Source: Helicostylum pulchrum (taxonomy: Eukaryota > Mucoromycota > Mucoromycetes > Mucorales > Mucoraceae). From it: 64,000 bases of DNA. The notes under the pieces are model-generated. The model saw only the letters and a list, made by a program, of their open reading frames with translations, made no database searches and was not told the origin of the DNA. This document shows positions 20,467-31,689 of this stretch, in pieces. How positions within the stretch are numbered: the first letter of the stretch is position 1; the number at the start of each line of letters is the position of its first letter. Made by a program: the position numbers and the translations under genes. The stretch is taken from positions 868,001-932,000 of the forward strand of contig JAIXMO010000005.1 of the NCBI GenBank assembly GCA_025677825.1, written 5' to 3'.

Positions 20467-22731
20467 AATGTATAGCTTGTATAAAGAAACGTAAGTAGTA
20501 TCAACTACAACCTGTCTTTTTTATATATTCAATTTTTATCTTTTTTGCGTAGCTTAGTATAGAAGCATGTAGTCAATCGTATCCTGACATATACTACATA
20601 TAAAAAACATCATACTAAATCTATTTAGAGCGTCGCATATTAATAATTAGTGAGCGATATTAGAATAAACTGGTTATATAGCAAATACGCTAAACATATT
20701 ATCTTGATTTTAGATCGAGGTCGCAGGTGTGTTACGCATTTGCAAAAGCATTTGCATATTAGACGAGAGGGGGGGGGGGGATATAAGGTAATTCTGGTTT
20801 AAAACAACAAAGGAGGTTAACACATGTATAGAGGCGTAAACAAGATTACTTAATATCGCATATGAAAGTCAATGCGGGGGACGATAGGTTAAATAAGCAA
20901 TGCGCTATGTTTTCAGATGATTGATGTCTTTTTTAATAGCTAATAAAACGACAGTTTACAATAGGAACCTTATTATTTTAATCATAAAAAAAAAAACCAT
21001 GCGAAAAACTTGATTTATTTTAGCTTTTTCTCTCTCCACGGAACTCAGTGGTTATAGATTTGTAATAATCAGAGATTATATAATACGATGCTGGTTCCTT
21101 TAATAATGTTATCATTTAGTGGGTATTATATTTCATTTGCTTAGGTAAAAAAAAAAGGACAATTTCATTTAGGTGTAAATGAAGGGGGGAGGGGTAGAAC
21201 CGTGATCTAGGGTGTTCCTTTTATTGTAATTACAGACATTTTAATCCATTGGTTTTTTTGTAATGTAGATCATTAGCCTGTGTATATATTAAGCTTTTTT
21301 TTTTGGTACTACAAATACAACTTTTTTGATAGATCCGATTTTATTGTTTCAACAACAAAATATTATCAAATCTTTTTGACTACTACCCTCCGCTTTTGTT
21401 TATATTGTTTGAGGATAGCACAAATTGAGAATTTATGCACAACAAACAAAAAATATACTTGTTCAGGGAAAGCCTAGAACTTAAGGGGAGGGAGGGTACC
21501 TTAAAAGCAGAATTTAACTCGCGTCAAAAGAGAGAACGATAGAAGTTTCCTACATAGTTTAAATACGTATGCAAAAAAAAAAGAAGAACAGGTTACTGAC
21601 TTTAATAAGCGTAATCTTGCCTCGAATAGCTTCGATTATGTATTAAACATCTCAGAACTTTTATTTTATATACATGATATTTCTGTGGATTGGGTTCTTT
21701 TTTTGCTCGGGGGTCTATGACAAAGCGCAAAGTATATATAATTTAGTTATTAGCAGTACGTTTTCTCTCTCGAAAGAGTATATAAAACGGGGCGTAGAAA
21801 CTAGTTAAAGATATACTATAAAAGTGTATTAAACCTTGAAACAATGTCTACCGCTAGTACCAGCCCTTTTTTTTACAATAAGGAGGAAAAAGTAACAAGA
21901 TCATGCCCCATCACTATTGCTATGTAACTAATCAAATTACGAGAAATTCTATTGGTTTATTGTATAGACAACAACAATGAATACAATAAAAAAAAAAACT
22001 TGGTTATTTCCTTTTACCAATTACATATCAAAGAGAAAAACGATTTGTAGACCTTTAAGTGTCACTTAATACCGATATATAACCTCCCCTTTTCTCTTGT
22101 GTGTAATGAACCCGGTATATATTAGTGCAGAATAAAATCTCGGTGAGATGAAAAAAATGCAACACAGACTGGATTTCCTTTTACGTATTGATCTAAAATA
22201 AAAAGGTGGCTTATGTATACTTTTTTTTTTTTTTTTTTTACTGCATTTGGTTATTTCGTACAATAACTGTCAATCCCATGAGAACTACTTTATCAAAATT
22301 TACCTGGATCTTTTACCGATCCAGCTTTTTACTTATAGATGCATACAGTACCTAATAAAGAAGCTATCAAACAGTACCATGTAGTAAACGAATTACAAAA
22401 GCAAATTGAAAGTCTTTTTTTTGTAAAGACTGTTTGATGAAAATGACGTCACTTTATAAACTTTTTGTTCCCGTTTCTTTTTCTTGGTTGACAAAAGTTT
22501 TTTTTTTTTTCTTTTTTTGTTTTTTTTCTACTTAACGACGCTCGGTGCACTTTTTAATCCTAACCCTTTTAAATCGCACCAACTTCTCAATTAGCAAAGT
22601 GAGTGGAGGAGAGAGAGAGAGAGACTAGAGAATACGAAGTTTTTAAAAACAAAGATAATAATAAAGATTTTTTTTTTTATAGGTCTCGCTAGGATATGCA
22701 TCATTGAAGAAAAAAAACTTATATATAACTA
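20467..22731. other. long intergenic region, nothing recognised
   Basis: About 2.3 kb of AT-rich sequence with G runs near 20770-20780 and 21183-21191 and scattered A/T homopolymers. No coding frame with conserved character was found. A GA dinucleotide run at about 22611-22623 lies about 110 bases upstream of the eIF4G start codon and may be part of its promoter. Confidence 0.5.
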
Positions 22732-25700
22732 ATGAATAGAACACCCAATACAAACGAACAAACTACTAAAGCACAACCAGTGTTCAACTACGCTCAGGCT
22801 GCAAAAAGAAGCTCACAAAACTTGGAATCCACAACTAAACCTAAACCCACAACCAATGAATCAAAACCTGCAAAGGTAGAAGCTGCTAACGTAGAGGCAC
22901 CTTCTTCTTTTGCCGCAGCTTTGTCTAAAAATACTCAATCCAATACGTAAGTTTTTTTTTTTTTTTTTGACATGAAAAAATAAAATAAGAAAATTAACCC
23001 TTTATATATAATAGAGATTCATCTTCGGACGCAGGTAAAAACAACGAAAAAATATTTTCTTTTTTTTTAGATGCTTAAACCCTTTTTTTTTATTTATTTA
23101 GCATCGAACCAATCTGCCGAAAAAAAGACTGAAGTACCTGTCACCCAAGAAACTGATAGTTTACCTGTCACTGATACTGTAAGTTTTTTTTTTTATTCTT
23201 TTTTATTTTATCACTAAAAATTAATTTTGTAGCCTCGTGATTCTACAAACTCAAACAACTCTGGATCAGAAGCTCAGTACCAAAACCGTCATTATTCGGC
23301 TCGTCAAGGAGGAAAGCAACAACCCAATTTTGTTCCTCATCACACCAAGAAACCCATCTCTCCTCATATGGGTTCTGTCTCCCCAAACATGACCGCTAAT
23401 CAAAGCAACGGTAATTGGCAAAATGGTGGCAAGCAATACGTAAATATTTATACAAAATATATACATGTCTATATTTGTTTAACTAAACCTCTTTTTTGGA
23501 AAAAAATAAAATAGTATCACTCTCAATATTATGCCAATTCTTATAGTATGCCTATTCCCTCTTATACCGGTCAAACATTTGTGCCTCAACCTCCTGTCAG
23601 TAAAGCAATTCCTATCATCAGCCCCAACACTGGTGAAGTAATTAACCTTTCTGCTCAAGCTGCTGCCAAGGAAGCTGCTGCCGCTTCCGCTGCTGCTGCC
23701 ACTGCTTCCACTGCCGCACCTGCTGCTACACCTGTTGCTGCACCTGTTGCTGCACCTGTCGCTACACCTGCTGCTACACCTGTCAAGGTAGAAGAAGCAC
23801 CCAAGGAAATCAAGACTGTTTCTCGTGCCATCAAGATCGTCAACCCTAAAGTAAGTTCATATAGTTTTGTCCAGAAAAAAGAGAAGAAAAAAGGTTTCTA
23901 ACATTGTTTTACTTTTAGCAAAAGGAGGAAGAGGATGAAAAGAAGGCTAAAGAGGAGGCTGAAAAGAAGGCAAAGGAAGAAGCTGAAAAGAAGGCTAAAG
24001 AGGAAGCTGAACAAAAGGCTAAAGAGGAAGCTGAACAAAAAGTAAAGGCTGAAGCTGAAGCTAAAGCTAAAGCTGAAGCCGATGCTAAAGCTAAGGCTGA
24101 AGCTGAAGTAAAGGCCAAGGAGGAAGCTGAGGCTAAGGCTAAGGCTGATGCCGAAGCCAAGATCAAAGCAGACGCTGAACAAAAGCTTAAGGATGAGGCT
24201 GAAAAGAAGGCTAAAGAGGAAGCTGAGTTAAAGGCCAAGGCAGATGCTGAAGCTAAGGCTGTTGCTGACGCCAAGGTTGCTGCTGACGCCAAGGTTGCCG
24301 CTGATGCTAAGGCCGATGCTGACGCCAAGGTCGCTGCTGACGCTAAGGCTGCTGCCGATGCCAAGGTCGCTGAAGAAGAAAAGGTCGCTGCTGATGCCAA
24401 GGTTGCTGAAGAAACTCCCAAGGCCCCTGAAGCTGCTGCTACTGAAACACCCAAGGAACCTGCTACTGAAGAAGACCGTATTGCTGCTATTGCTGCTGAT
24501 AAGGCCGCTAGAGGAGCAGCACCCAGCCGTCTTGATATGACTGCTATTCCTGCCCACGTGTTCAACGAATCCCCCGCCAGCACACCTACTGCTACTACAC
24601 CCAAGGTAAAGGGACCCCCCATGAAGGTGATTGAAGACTTTAGCTCTATTGAATACCCTCCTGAATTTTTGGCACCTAAAGCCAGAGACCCAGTCACTGG
24701 TAAGATTTCTTACGACTCTGCTTTCTTGAAGCAGTTCCAAGTTCTCTGTCTTGATACCGACGAAGATTTAAGTGCTTTCCAAAGCATTGGTGGTGATGAT
24801 TCCCAAGGTGGTCATGATAACAGACGCGGGTCTAACCGTCGTCAAACATCTGGTCGTGGACCCCGTACACCCGGTGCTAGTGGCTCTGGTGACGGTATGT
24901 TCAGAAACGGGTCTCGTGATGGTCGTGGTGAGATGGGTAAGTTCTCTGGTGGTCGTCCTCTTGGTAACCGTCAAGGTAGCAACGGACCCAACTCCCCTGG
25001 TATGGAGCGTCAAGGATCTCAAGGTGGAAGAAACCGCAGTGGTCGTGGTGGTAAGGGCGGTCGTCCCCCAAGAGAGCAAATTGGTGCACCCACTATTCCT
25101 CTTGATCAAGTCGTTCCTTTAGAAAAGAGTCAGAACCGTTGGGTTCCTACTGTCATTGCTCATGAAGGAGAAGTTCCTCAAGAACCTACACCGGAAGAAG
25201 TCGTTGTGTCTCAAGAACTTATTGTGCGTAAGATTAAGGCGCTTCTTAATAAATTGACGCTTGAACGTTTCGATTCGATCTCTAACCAAATTTGGGAGTA
25301 CGCTAAGCAATCTGAAAAGGAAGAAAATGGTCAGTCTTTAAGAACTGTCATTGAACTTGTGTTTGATAAGGCGTGTGATGAACCTGCTTTTGCTAGCATG
25401 TGGGCTCAATTGTGTAAGAGATTATTCGATCTTGTGTCTGTTGAAAACAATATTAAGGATGTCAATATCATCGATAATAAGACCAAGGAACCTGTTTTCG
25501 GTGGTGCGCTTTTCCGTAAGTATCTTTTGAACCGTTGTCAACAAGATTTCGAAAAGGGTTGGAAGTTTGGTCTTCCTACCATTGACATGGATGCACCTGG
25601 AGAGGTGATGATGACCGAGGAGTACTATGCTGCTGCCAAGGCTAAGCGTCAAGGTCTCGGTCTTGTGCAATTCATTGGTGAACTTTTCAAACTTCATATG

Positions 25701-26990
25701 CTTACTGATCGTGTCATGACCGAGTGTTTGATGAAGCTCTGCAGAGATATTCAAAACCCTGAAGACGAAGAGACAGAAACCATGTGTAAGTTGTTGACAA
25801 CCATGGGTAAGGCGTTTGATAACAGTGGAAGAAGAAACAAGGAATGGCTCGATGTTTACTTTGACAGAATGAAGGAGATGTACAAGTCCGACAGTTTGAG
25901 CTCCAGAGTCAAGTTTATGATCTTGGATGTGTTTGATCTTCGTAAGAGTAGATGGACACTTAAGCGTGGTAACCAACCTGCTCCTGCTACCATTGCGCAA
26001 ATTCACGAACAAGCAAAGAAGGCTGTCGAGGAAAAGGAAAAGGAAACCATGAAACGTTCTGGTAGCTCTCGTGGTAACGTCTCTCATCCTGTCTCGCGTC
26101 AAGGTTCTCATCGTGGTGGTGGCGGTGGCCGTGATGCCGGTCGTGATATGCAACGTCAACCCTCTCACAGTAACCAAAACAACAACCAAAACAACAACGG
26201 CCCTGCCGCTGGTGGTAATAACGGTGGTGATGGATGGAACACTGTGGGTACTGGTAGTCCTACTATTGCACCTAGATCTGGTCGTCCTAACGAACTTGCT
26301 AACTTTGGTAAGGCTGAACGTACAAAATCCAGAAGCAGTGTGCTTGGTCCCTCTACCAGTCCTTTCTCTAGTTTGGCTCGCTCAAGCTCAAAGCCTGGGT
26401 CTGAAAAGAAGGCTTCTACACCTACTGAAACTCGCAGCGCTAGTCCCGCTACCGCCATGTCAAACATGTTTAGCGCTTTAGGTGGTGATGGTGAAGAGGA
26501 GCATTCTGGTGAGAGAAAGAAGTTACAATTGTTACCTCGTGGTGGCGCTGAAGCTGAAGTCGCAAAGACAGATGCTGAAAAGACTGAAGCTCCTTCTTCT
26601 GAAGAGAAGCCCAAGTTGAGTGACGAAGTTGTTGCTCGTAAGTGTAAGAGTACTATTGAAGAATATTTCAGTCTTCGCGATAAGAAGGAATTATGTGAAT
26701 GTGTCAAGGAATTAGATCATCCTGATTATCGTGTCATTTTTGCCGGTAAATTATTAGATGTCGTTGAAAAGAAGACAGACGATGTCAATGTTGTTTCTGA
26801 TATGATTACGGAATTGTATAAGGAAGAGTTACTTAAGAAGGAAGACTTTGTTTTGGCTTTCAAGAAGTTCTGGGAAGGCTATGAGGATTTGGTGATTGAT
26901 GTGCCTCAAGCTCCCAAGCATGTTGATATGCTTCTTGCTGTTACTGGTATTGAGCGTTCTGAAGTTGAATGTGAATCTCAAGACTATTAA
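22732..26990 (+). CDS. translation initiation factor eIF4G
   Basis: Six exons, 22732-22946, 23015-23034, 23102-23178, 23233-23439, 23515-23850 and 23919-26990, encode about 1308 residues. Exon 2 is only 20 nt. eIF4G is the cytoplasmic scaffold that joins eIF4E, eIF4A, eIF3 and poly(A)-binding protein for cap-dependent initiation. Residues 1-285 are low complexity. Residues about 286-460 form a long K/E/A/D-rich repeat that should be helical. The eIF4E-binding motif YDSAFLKQF sits near residue 550 (compare yeast YGPTFLLQF). An RGG/arginine-rich segment follows. A MIF4G domain spans about 715-950 and a MA3 domain about 1184-1300. Codon use in the last exon is strongly biased (CGT, AAG, GGT), as in highly expressed genes. 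A 260-codon antisense open frame over the repeat is a composition artefact. Confidence 0.95.
23930..24440 (+). repeat. Lys/Glu/Ala-rich coding repeat in eIF4G
   Basis: Units such as KKAKEEAE, EAKAKADAE and ADAKVA repeat for about 170 residues with regular i to i+4 alternation of acidic and basic residues in the first half, shading into ADAKVAADAK units. This is the pattern of a single alpha-helix (SAH) domain or long coiled coil. Confidence 0.8.
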
Positions 26991-27127
26991 AAAAAAATAA
27001 TTTTATATATATATAAAAAACAAAATGTAATATTTCTATCTCCCCCTCCTCGCATATATAAAAAAAAAACTTGTCTATTTTTTAACATGTATTTTTTTGT
27101 CTTTAATTAAAAAAAAAAATAAAAGTT

Positions 27128-29557
27128 TTAGATTTTTGTTTTTGTTCTGAATTTCAGGAGTGGGGCTAGGATTTCTAAAGGACCAGCCTTTTTAAGAAAT
27201 TCATGCTAAGTAAAAAAAAAAAAAAAAAAGTAATTAGGAATATGTACAGCACGGGTTGCTTAAAAAAAAAAACTTACATTAATTAATTCCAAAGAATTTG
27301 CACGAGATCTTACATCAACGCAAAGACAAACGGCCAAGAAAGACTTTAATTCACTTGATAATCGTTCAGGATTCTTTAAAGTGGGGGTACCGTTTGTAGC
27401 GATTAAATAAAGGGCCTTGAGAGGCTCTTCGTCAAGGTACGGAGGTTCATTTTCAATCATTTCAATTGCCATGATACCAAGCGACCAAATATCGACTTTG
27501 GCACCGTATTCCTTTTGTTTCACGACTTCGGGAGCCATCCAATAAGGGGTTCCGACCATGGTTGCACGCTTTCTCTTTTGATCAGTTAATTTGGCACAGA
27601 AACCGAAATCACTGATTTTAACGTGGCCTTGAGCGTTTAATAAGATGTTGTCGGATTTGATGTCTCTGTGAATGATGTTTTGTGAGTGCAAGTGGTGGAG
27701 ACCAGACACGGTTTCGCCACAGACAGTGGCGATTTGTTGCTCAGTCATCTTACTGTTGTTATCAATTACGTCTGTTAAAGCTCCTCCTTCCATAAATTCC
27801 ATTACGACCCATAAGTCGGCGTTACCGATAAGGAACGAGTCAAGGTAATTTACAATGTTGGGGTGCTGCGATTCCTTCATGACGAGGATCTCGTTGACAA
27901 TAAGCTCTTTGCGAGGTTGATGGGCTAAATCCATTTGCTTGACGGCAACCTTGGTATTGGTAGCTAAAGAGTTGGCTACGTAAACTGAGCCTGATGCGCC
28001 TTGGCCAACGCGTTTAATCTTTTTATAACATTCAGTAGGATCGCCCTTTGATACAACAGAACCTATATTACGAAGAAGAAAAAGTTAATAATGGAGTATA
28101 TTCATACTAAGGTGGAAATAAAAAATAAAAACGTTACGAAGTTTCTCCATGATTTGAGCTTCAGACATTGTACTGATTCTTTGTTCAATCTTCTTTTTAG
28201 AAGAAACTTGAGCAGCTGCCTTTTCTCTTTCTCTTTCACGGTGTAAACGCTCTCTTTCTCTCTCACGTTCTTTTTCCTTTTCAGTCTCCATAAATTCTTT
28301 ATGTTGCTTTTGGTCTCTTTCTCTTTGTTGGTAATTTATCGTGGTAGTAGGTAACTCCTTTTTAATCTTCAAGTCCTTTGAGGATTTACCGGTTGGGATC
28401 GGACTTCCGTTTGGATCTCTTGAAGGTAAGGTATAATTACCCTTTTTTTTTTTATTAAAAGGTTAATTTAATATGTCTTATAAATAAATTAAATAATTAC
28501 TTACAGGTAATGCTGGTGTAATTCCATTTGCTTTATGTGTAGGTTTAGGTGGAGGAGGTTGATCCTAAAAAGAAAAAGAAAAAAGTTAATATAAAAAAGA
28601 GAAGGTTTTCAATCTGAGTTGGTACCTGTAATTTCATATCAGCTAAACCAGCAGTAGGTGGAGGAGGAGCAGGTCTCATTGGTATAGTTTTTGGTGGTAA
28701 TTTAACATTGGGTTTTATTCTTTGTTGTAGTTGTTGCTGCTGTACTTGTTGTTGTTGTTGATCCTTTAATTGTTGTTCTTTCATCAATTTAGCCCAATTG
28801 ACACCACTCATACGTTCAACAGCGCCTTGTAATTGAGATGCACCGTATTCTTCTTCTTCACGTTTGGTTTGTTCGGCGTAAAATTCTAATACGTCAATAA
28901 CCGCTTGAGGGTTTTTTGCGGCGTCTTCAGCAGTAATTGCTGATCCTTCTAATAAACGTGTCCATTGATCAGGTAAGCCCTATGTATATACCAAATGTAA
29001 GTTTTTTGTTTTTTTTTGAAGTTATTATTTTGAAGCTTACGGTAAATGCACCTGTTATTGGATCAAAACCCACATGTACTTTATGTACAAAATTTGTTGG
29101 TCCAGACGTACCAACAGAAGACCTCTAAAATAATAAAAAAAGTTGTTACTTTTTTTTCTTCTCTTTCTTTTTTTTTTTTTTTTGAAATTGTCTTACGTTA
29201 TAAATTTCGTCCATCCAACTATACAATTCCTCATCATTTTTACAGGAAACAAAATAAGTCTTGTCTTTAGCAGTTATTTCAAAGCAATAAGGTTTCAAGT
29301 CTATTCTGGTAACTGAACCAATTTCTTTTAAGAATAATAAACCGATACACTGTCCTGCCTATTTTTTTTTTTTTTTTTTTGAAATATTGTTAATAACGTG
29401 TTTTATATATATAAACAAATAAATAATCTTTTTTTACTTCATTGCGATGAAATGTTAAAGACTGATCCCTTAAAACACAATATCTTTTGGACCAAATCCA
29501 AGCTCTTAAACCTTCTTCTTTCAAAGAAAGATAACCTTCTTTAATAATTTCAGGCAT
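27128..29557 (-). CDS. PAK-family protein kinase, Cla4 type (PH-CRIB-kinase)
   Basis: Eight exons on the minus strand, 29438-29557, 29197-29358, 29041-29124, 28626-28979, 28505-28564, 28138-28441, 27278-28062 and 27128-27205, encode about 648 residues. PAKs are Cdc42/Rac effectors controlling polarity and septation. Exons 1-2 form a PH domain ([17 protein letters not shown], ending [11 protein letters not shown]). Exons 3-4 give a CRIB motif ([15 protein letters not shown] then [13 protein letters not shown]). A proline/glutamine linker and an E/R-rich helix follow. The kinase domain begins at [16 protein letters not shown] and has [14 protein letters not shown] and [10 protein letters not shown]. 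The final exon gives HEFLKKAG and ends with LLKF plus a short basic tail. A PH domain before CRIB marks the Cla4/Skm1 subgroup rather than Ste20. All splice phases agree. Confidence 0.95.
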
Positions 29558-31020
29558 ATAACAGAATAAATGAAATAGAGAGAGAGAACAGAAAGAGTGA
29601 TTTCTATTTTTGCTTTTTGTTTTATTCGGAGATGGAGTTCTTTTTATGAGGGCGGTGTTTAACCATATTTAAAAAAAACAGGAGGTAATGAAGAATTTCC
29701 ATAAACAACAATCAATAAAAAAAACACCACTGCTTCCGTATTTAATTGACACTATTATCTTGGGTACAATGCAATTATTGCTATAGATCTTGATTTCCAA
29801 AAGTAAGAGGGTTTTTTTTTAGCACTTTCCCCTCAACCCTTTTTACTGATAAAACTTATCTTACACTTTTCTGTAAGCAAAGAATTTTGGGTTTCCTCTC
29901 TCCCCTGAATATTATGTACGACATTATGTACAAATTACTCTCTTTCAATACTAGTTAGAATGTATGTTTGTGGTAAGGAGAGTGCATTCTTTTTTAGCTT
30001 TAGTAGAAGGGCTAACCCAAAAAAAATAGCGTATTCCGTACCTTAAAGATCCCATGCTCAAATCATGATTCTGCGAAGTAATTTCCTGGGTTCAGAATAC
30101 GGATGAAGAAAACTACGGTACGGGAGCACACTTTTGCGTACGTGGTACAGTTCCGTTCTACATCATTTTGCTTTAATCTGATTCCCAATGACACCATTCT
30201 ATCGCTGCAGGGAGTATTATATAAAGTATACGAATCGTTTAAAAAAAAAGAGTTAATTTAAATTAAGGTTTTAACGTGGTAAACCTCGCCAGCACACAAA
30301 CCAAAGAATATGCAAATTAAAGTATATAAATTCTACTAACATATTTACACATTTAAAACAGAACATTTTTGTTCTCAAATCTCTCTCTCTCTCTATTTAA
30401 TTTTATTTTGCAAAGTATTGATGTACACACACAAAAATAAACTCAACTTCAATCAAGCACGAGCCCTTTTTTAAAATCAAGCTCTTTGAAGGAGAGAGAG
30501 CAACTTTTAGGAACCCGATTTTATTGGCAGTTTCGTCTACGTACTCCGGTGATTCGGACCGTTTGTTTGTTGTGGTAAGCCTGTCATTATTATAGGGAGT
30601 TTATGATTTTTTACGCGATCTGTTTAGAGTTTCTATTATTCAAAAATTTACTTTTTACAGCGAAAAAAGATATTCGCGTTTTTTCCTCAAAAAGTACACC
30701 TTTAAAAGGACGGAACAATTTACCCTCTAGCCGATATCATTTTAAAGAAGACGAGTTGTCAAATCTCGCTAACCGCTCAATAGGACATCCTCGGGTATTG
30801 ACCGAGAGTATCGTTTATTATTTTTTATAATAATTAATCAAGGGAAAGCGAGCTGCTTTTTTTTTTTCGCTGGCTACGCTCGCGAAGATGCGTCACCCTG
30901 CGGTCTTAGAGATTTACTACTGCAATATTTCACAAATATGATAAAATAGACTTTTTTATCATTATATTCTTTTTTTCTAGCAACTTTTTTTTTCTTTTTC
31001 TTTCTTTTCTTCTTTTAAGA
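29558..31020. other. upstream region of the PAK gene with direct-repeat blocks
   Basis: Holds the promoter side of the minus-strand PAK gene. Two blocks, about 29740-29910 and 30395-30530, match consecutive parts of 34058-34345. They are separated by about 480 bp of unrelated sequence here. A short frame at 30603-30830 has no recognisable feature. Confidence 0.5.
29740..30530 (+). repeat. left copy of a diverged direct repeat, split in two
   Basis: Block 1 shares the order GACA.TATT, ACAATG, TGCTATAnATCTTGAT, CCnAAAGT, TTAGCAC, CCCTCAAC, GCAA and TTTGGTTTCC with 34070-34215. Block 2 shares TTnATTTTATTTTGC, ACACnCAAAAA, AACTTCAAT, AAGCnC, TTTGAnGAG and ACTTTTAGG with 34225-34315. Sequence from about 29911 to 30394 interrupts the match. 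It is either an insertion here or a deletion in the right copy. Confidence 0.6.
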
Positions 31021-31029
31021 ATGAATTCA

Positions 31030-31380
31030 TAAGCAAACGTATATAATATGTGCACATCTTTCAAAAGAAGCTTTCCTGTGGTATGCTGGTGCAAACGGAT
31101 AAGGCTCGCTTAACCACAGCAAATAAAAGGTAAATGCATCACACTTTTTTTAATCGACCGTGTAAATTGAAACATTTCTAGAAATATGTGTGTAAACGAT
31201 CATTGAAAAATCTTCAACGATCGATACCGTATCGTTGTATCGTCGCATCGGTATCGTCGCGTGTTGAAACTAATCTGCTTATAGTACTCCAACGCAAGTA
31301 TAATATAACGCCATCCATCGTGTTTTCCCTCAAAGAAAGTAACATCAAAGGTTATAGTGAATCTTTATCTACCACTTAAC
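31030..31380 (+). pseudogene. decayed fragment sharing a short coding motif with 2.5 and 32.2 kb
   Basis: At about 31070-31102 one frame reads FLWYAGANG before a stop, alongside FLCYGGVGANGY near 2500 and FLGYDVVGPNGY near 32245. The flanking DNA (ATGAATTCnTA, GTGCACATCTTTCAAAAGAAGCTTTCC) also resembles that at 2438-2505. A following open frame at 31188-31379 is unremarkable. I read this as a degenerate copy of a dispersed sequence. Confidence 0.4.
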
Positions 31381-31689
31381 TTTCTTTTCTGTCTAATATT
31401 TTATTCTGCAGCAAAAAAAAAAATATATTCTGCAGCAAAATTTTTTTTACTCTGTTGCAAGAAACGGAGTAGTTCCCTATAATTGAGCAATTTTCTATCG
31501 TTGTTTTTCTGACACTCTTATCCCTGTTAATAGAAAAAGATAGTTACAAAGTTATGGTTGCTGTAGCTGTTCTGATACACCAATGAGGTCAGGAATCATC
31601 TAGATGAAAAACATAATGAGTATTGGAACGAAGCTTCTCGAATGTGTATATAATAATAGTTTTTATTAGCACCCAAAGCAACACCAGAA

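Noticed and set aside
23915..24740. Two long minus-strand open frames (260 and 170 codons) opposite eIF4G
   Set aside because: They mirror the K/E/A repeat codons of eIF4G and give only Ala/Ser/Leu or Gly/Ser/Phe low-complexity protein. The plus strand encodes a clear conserved protein.
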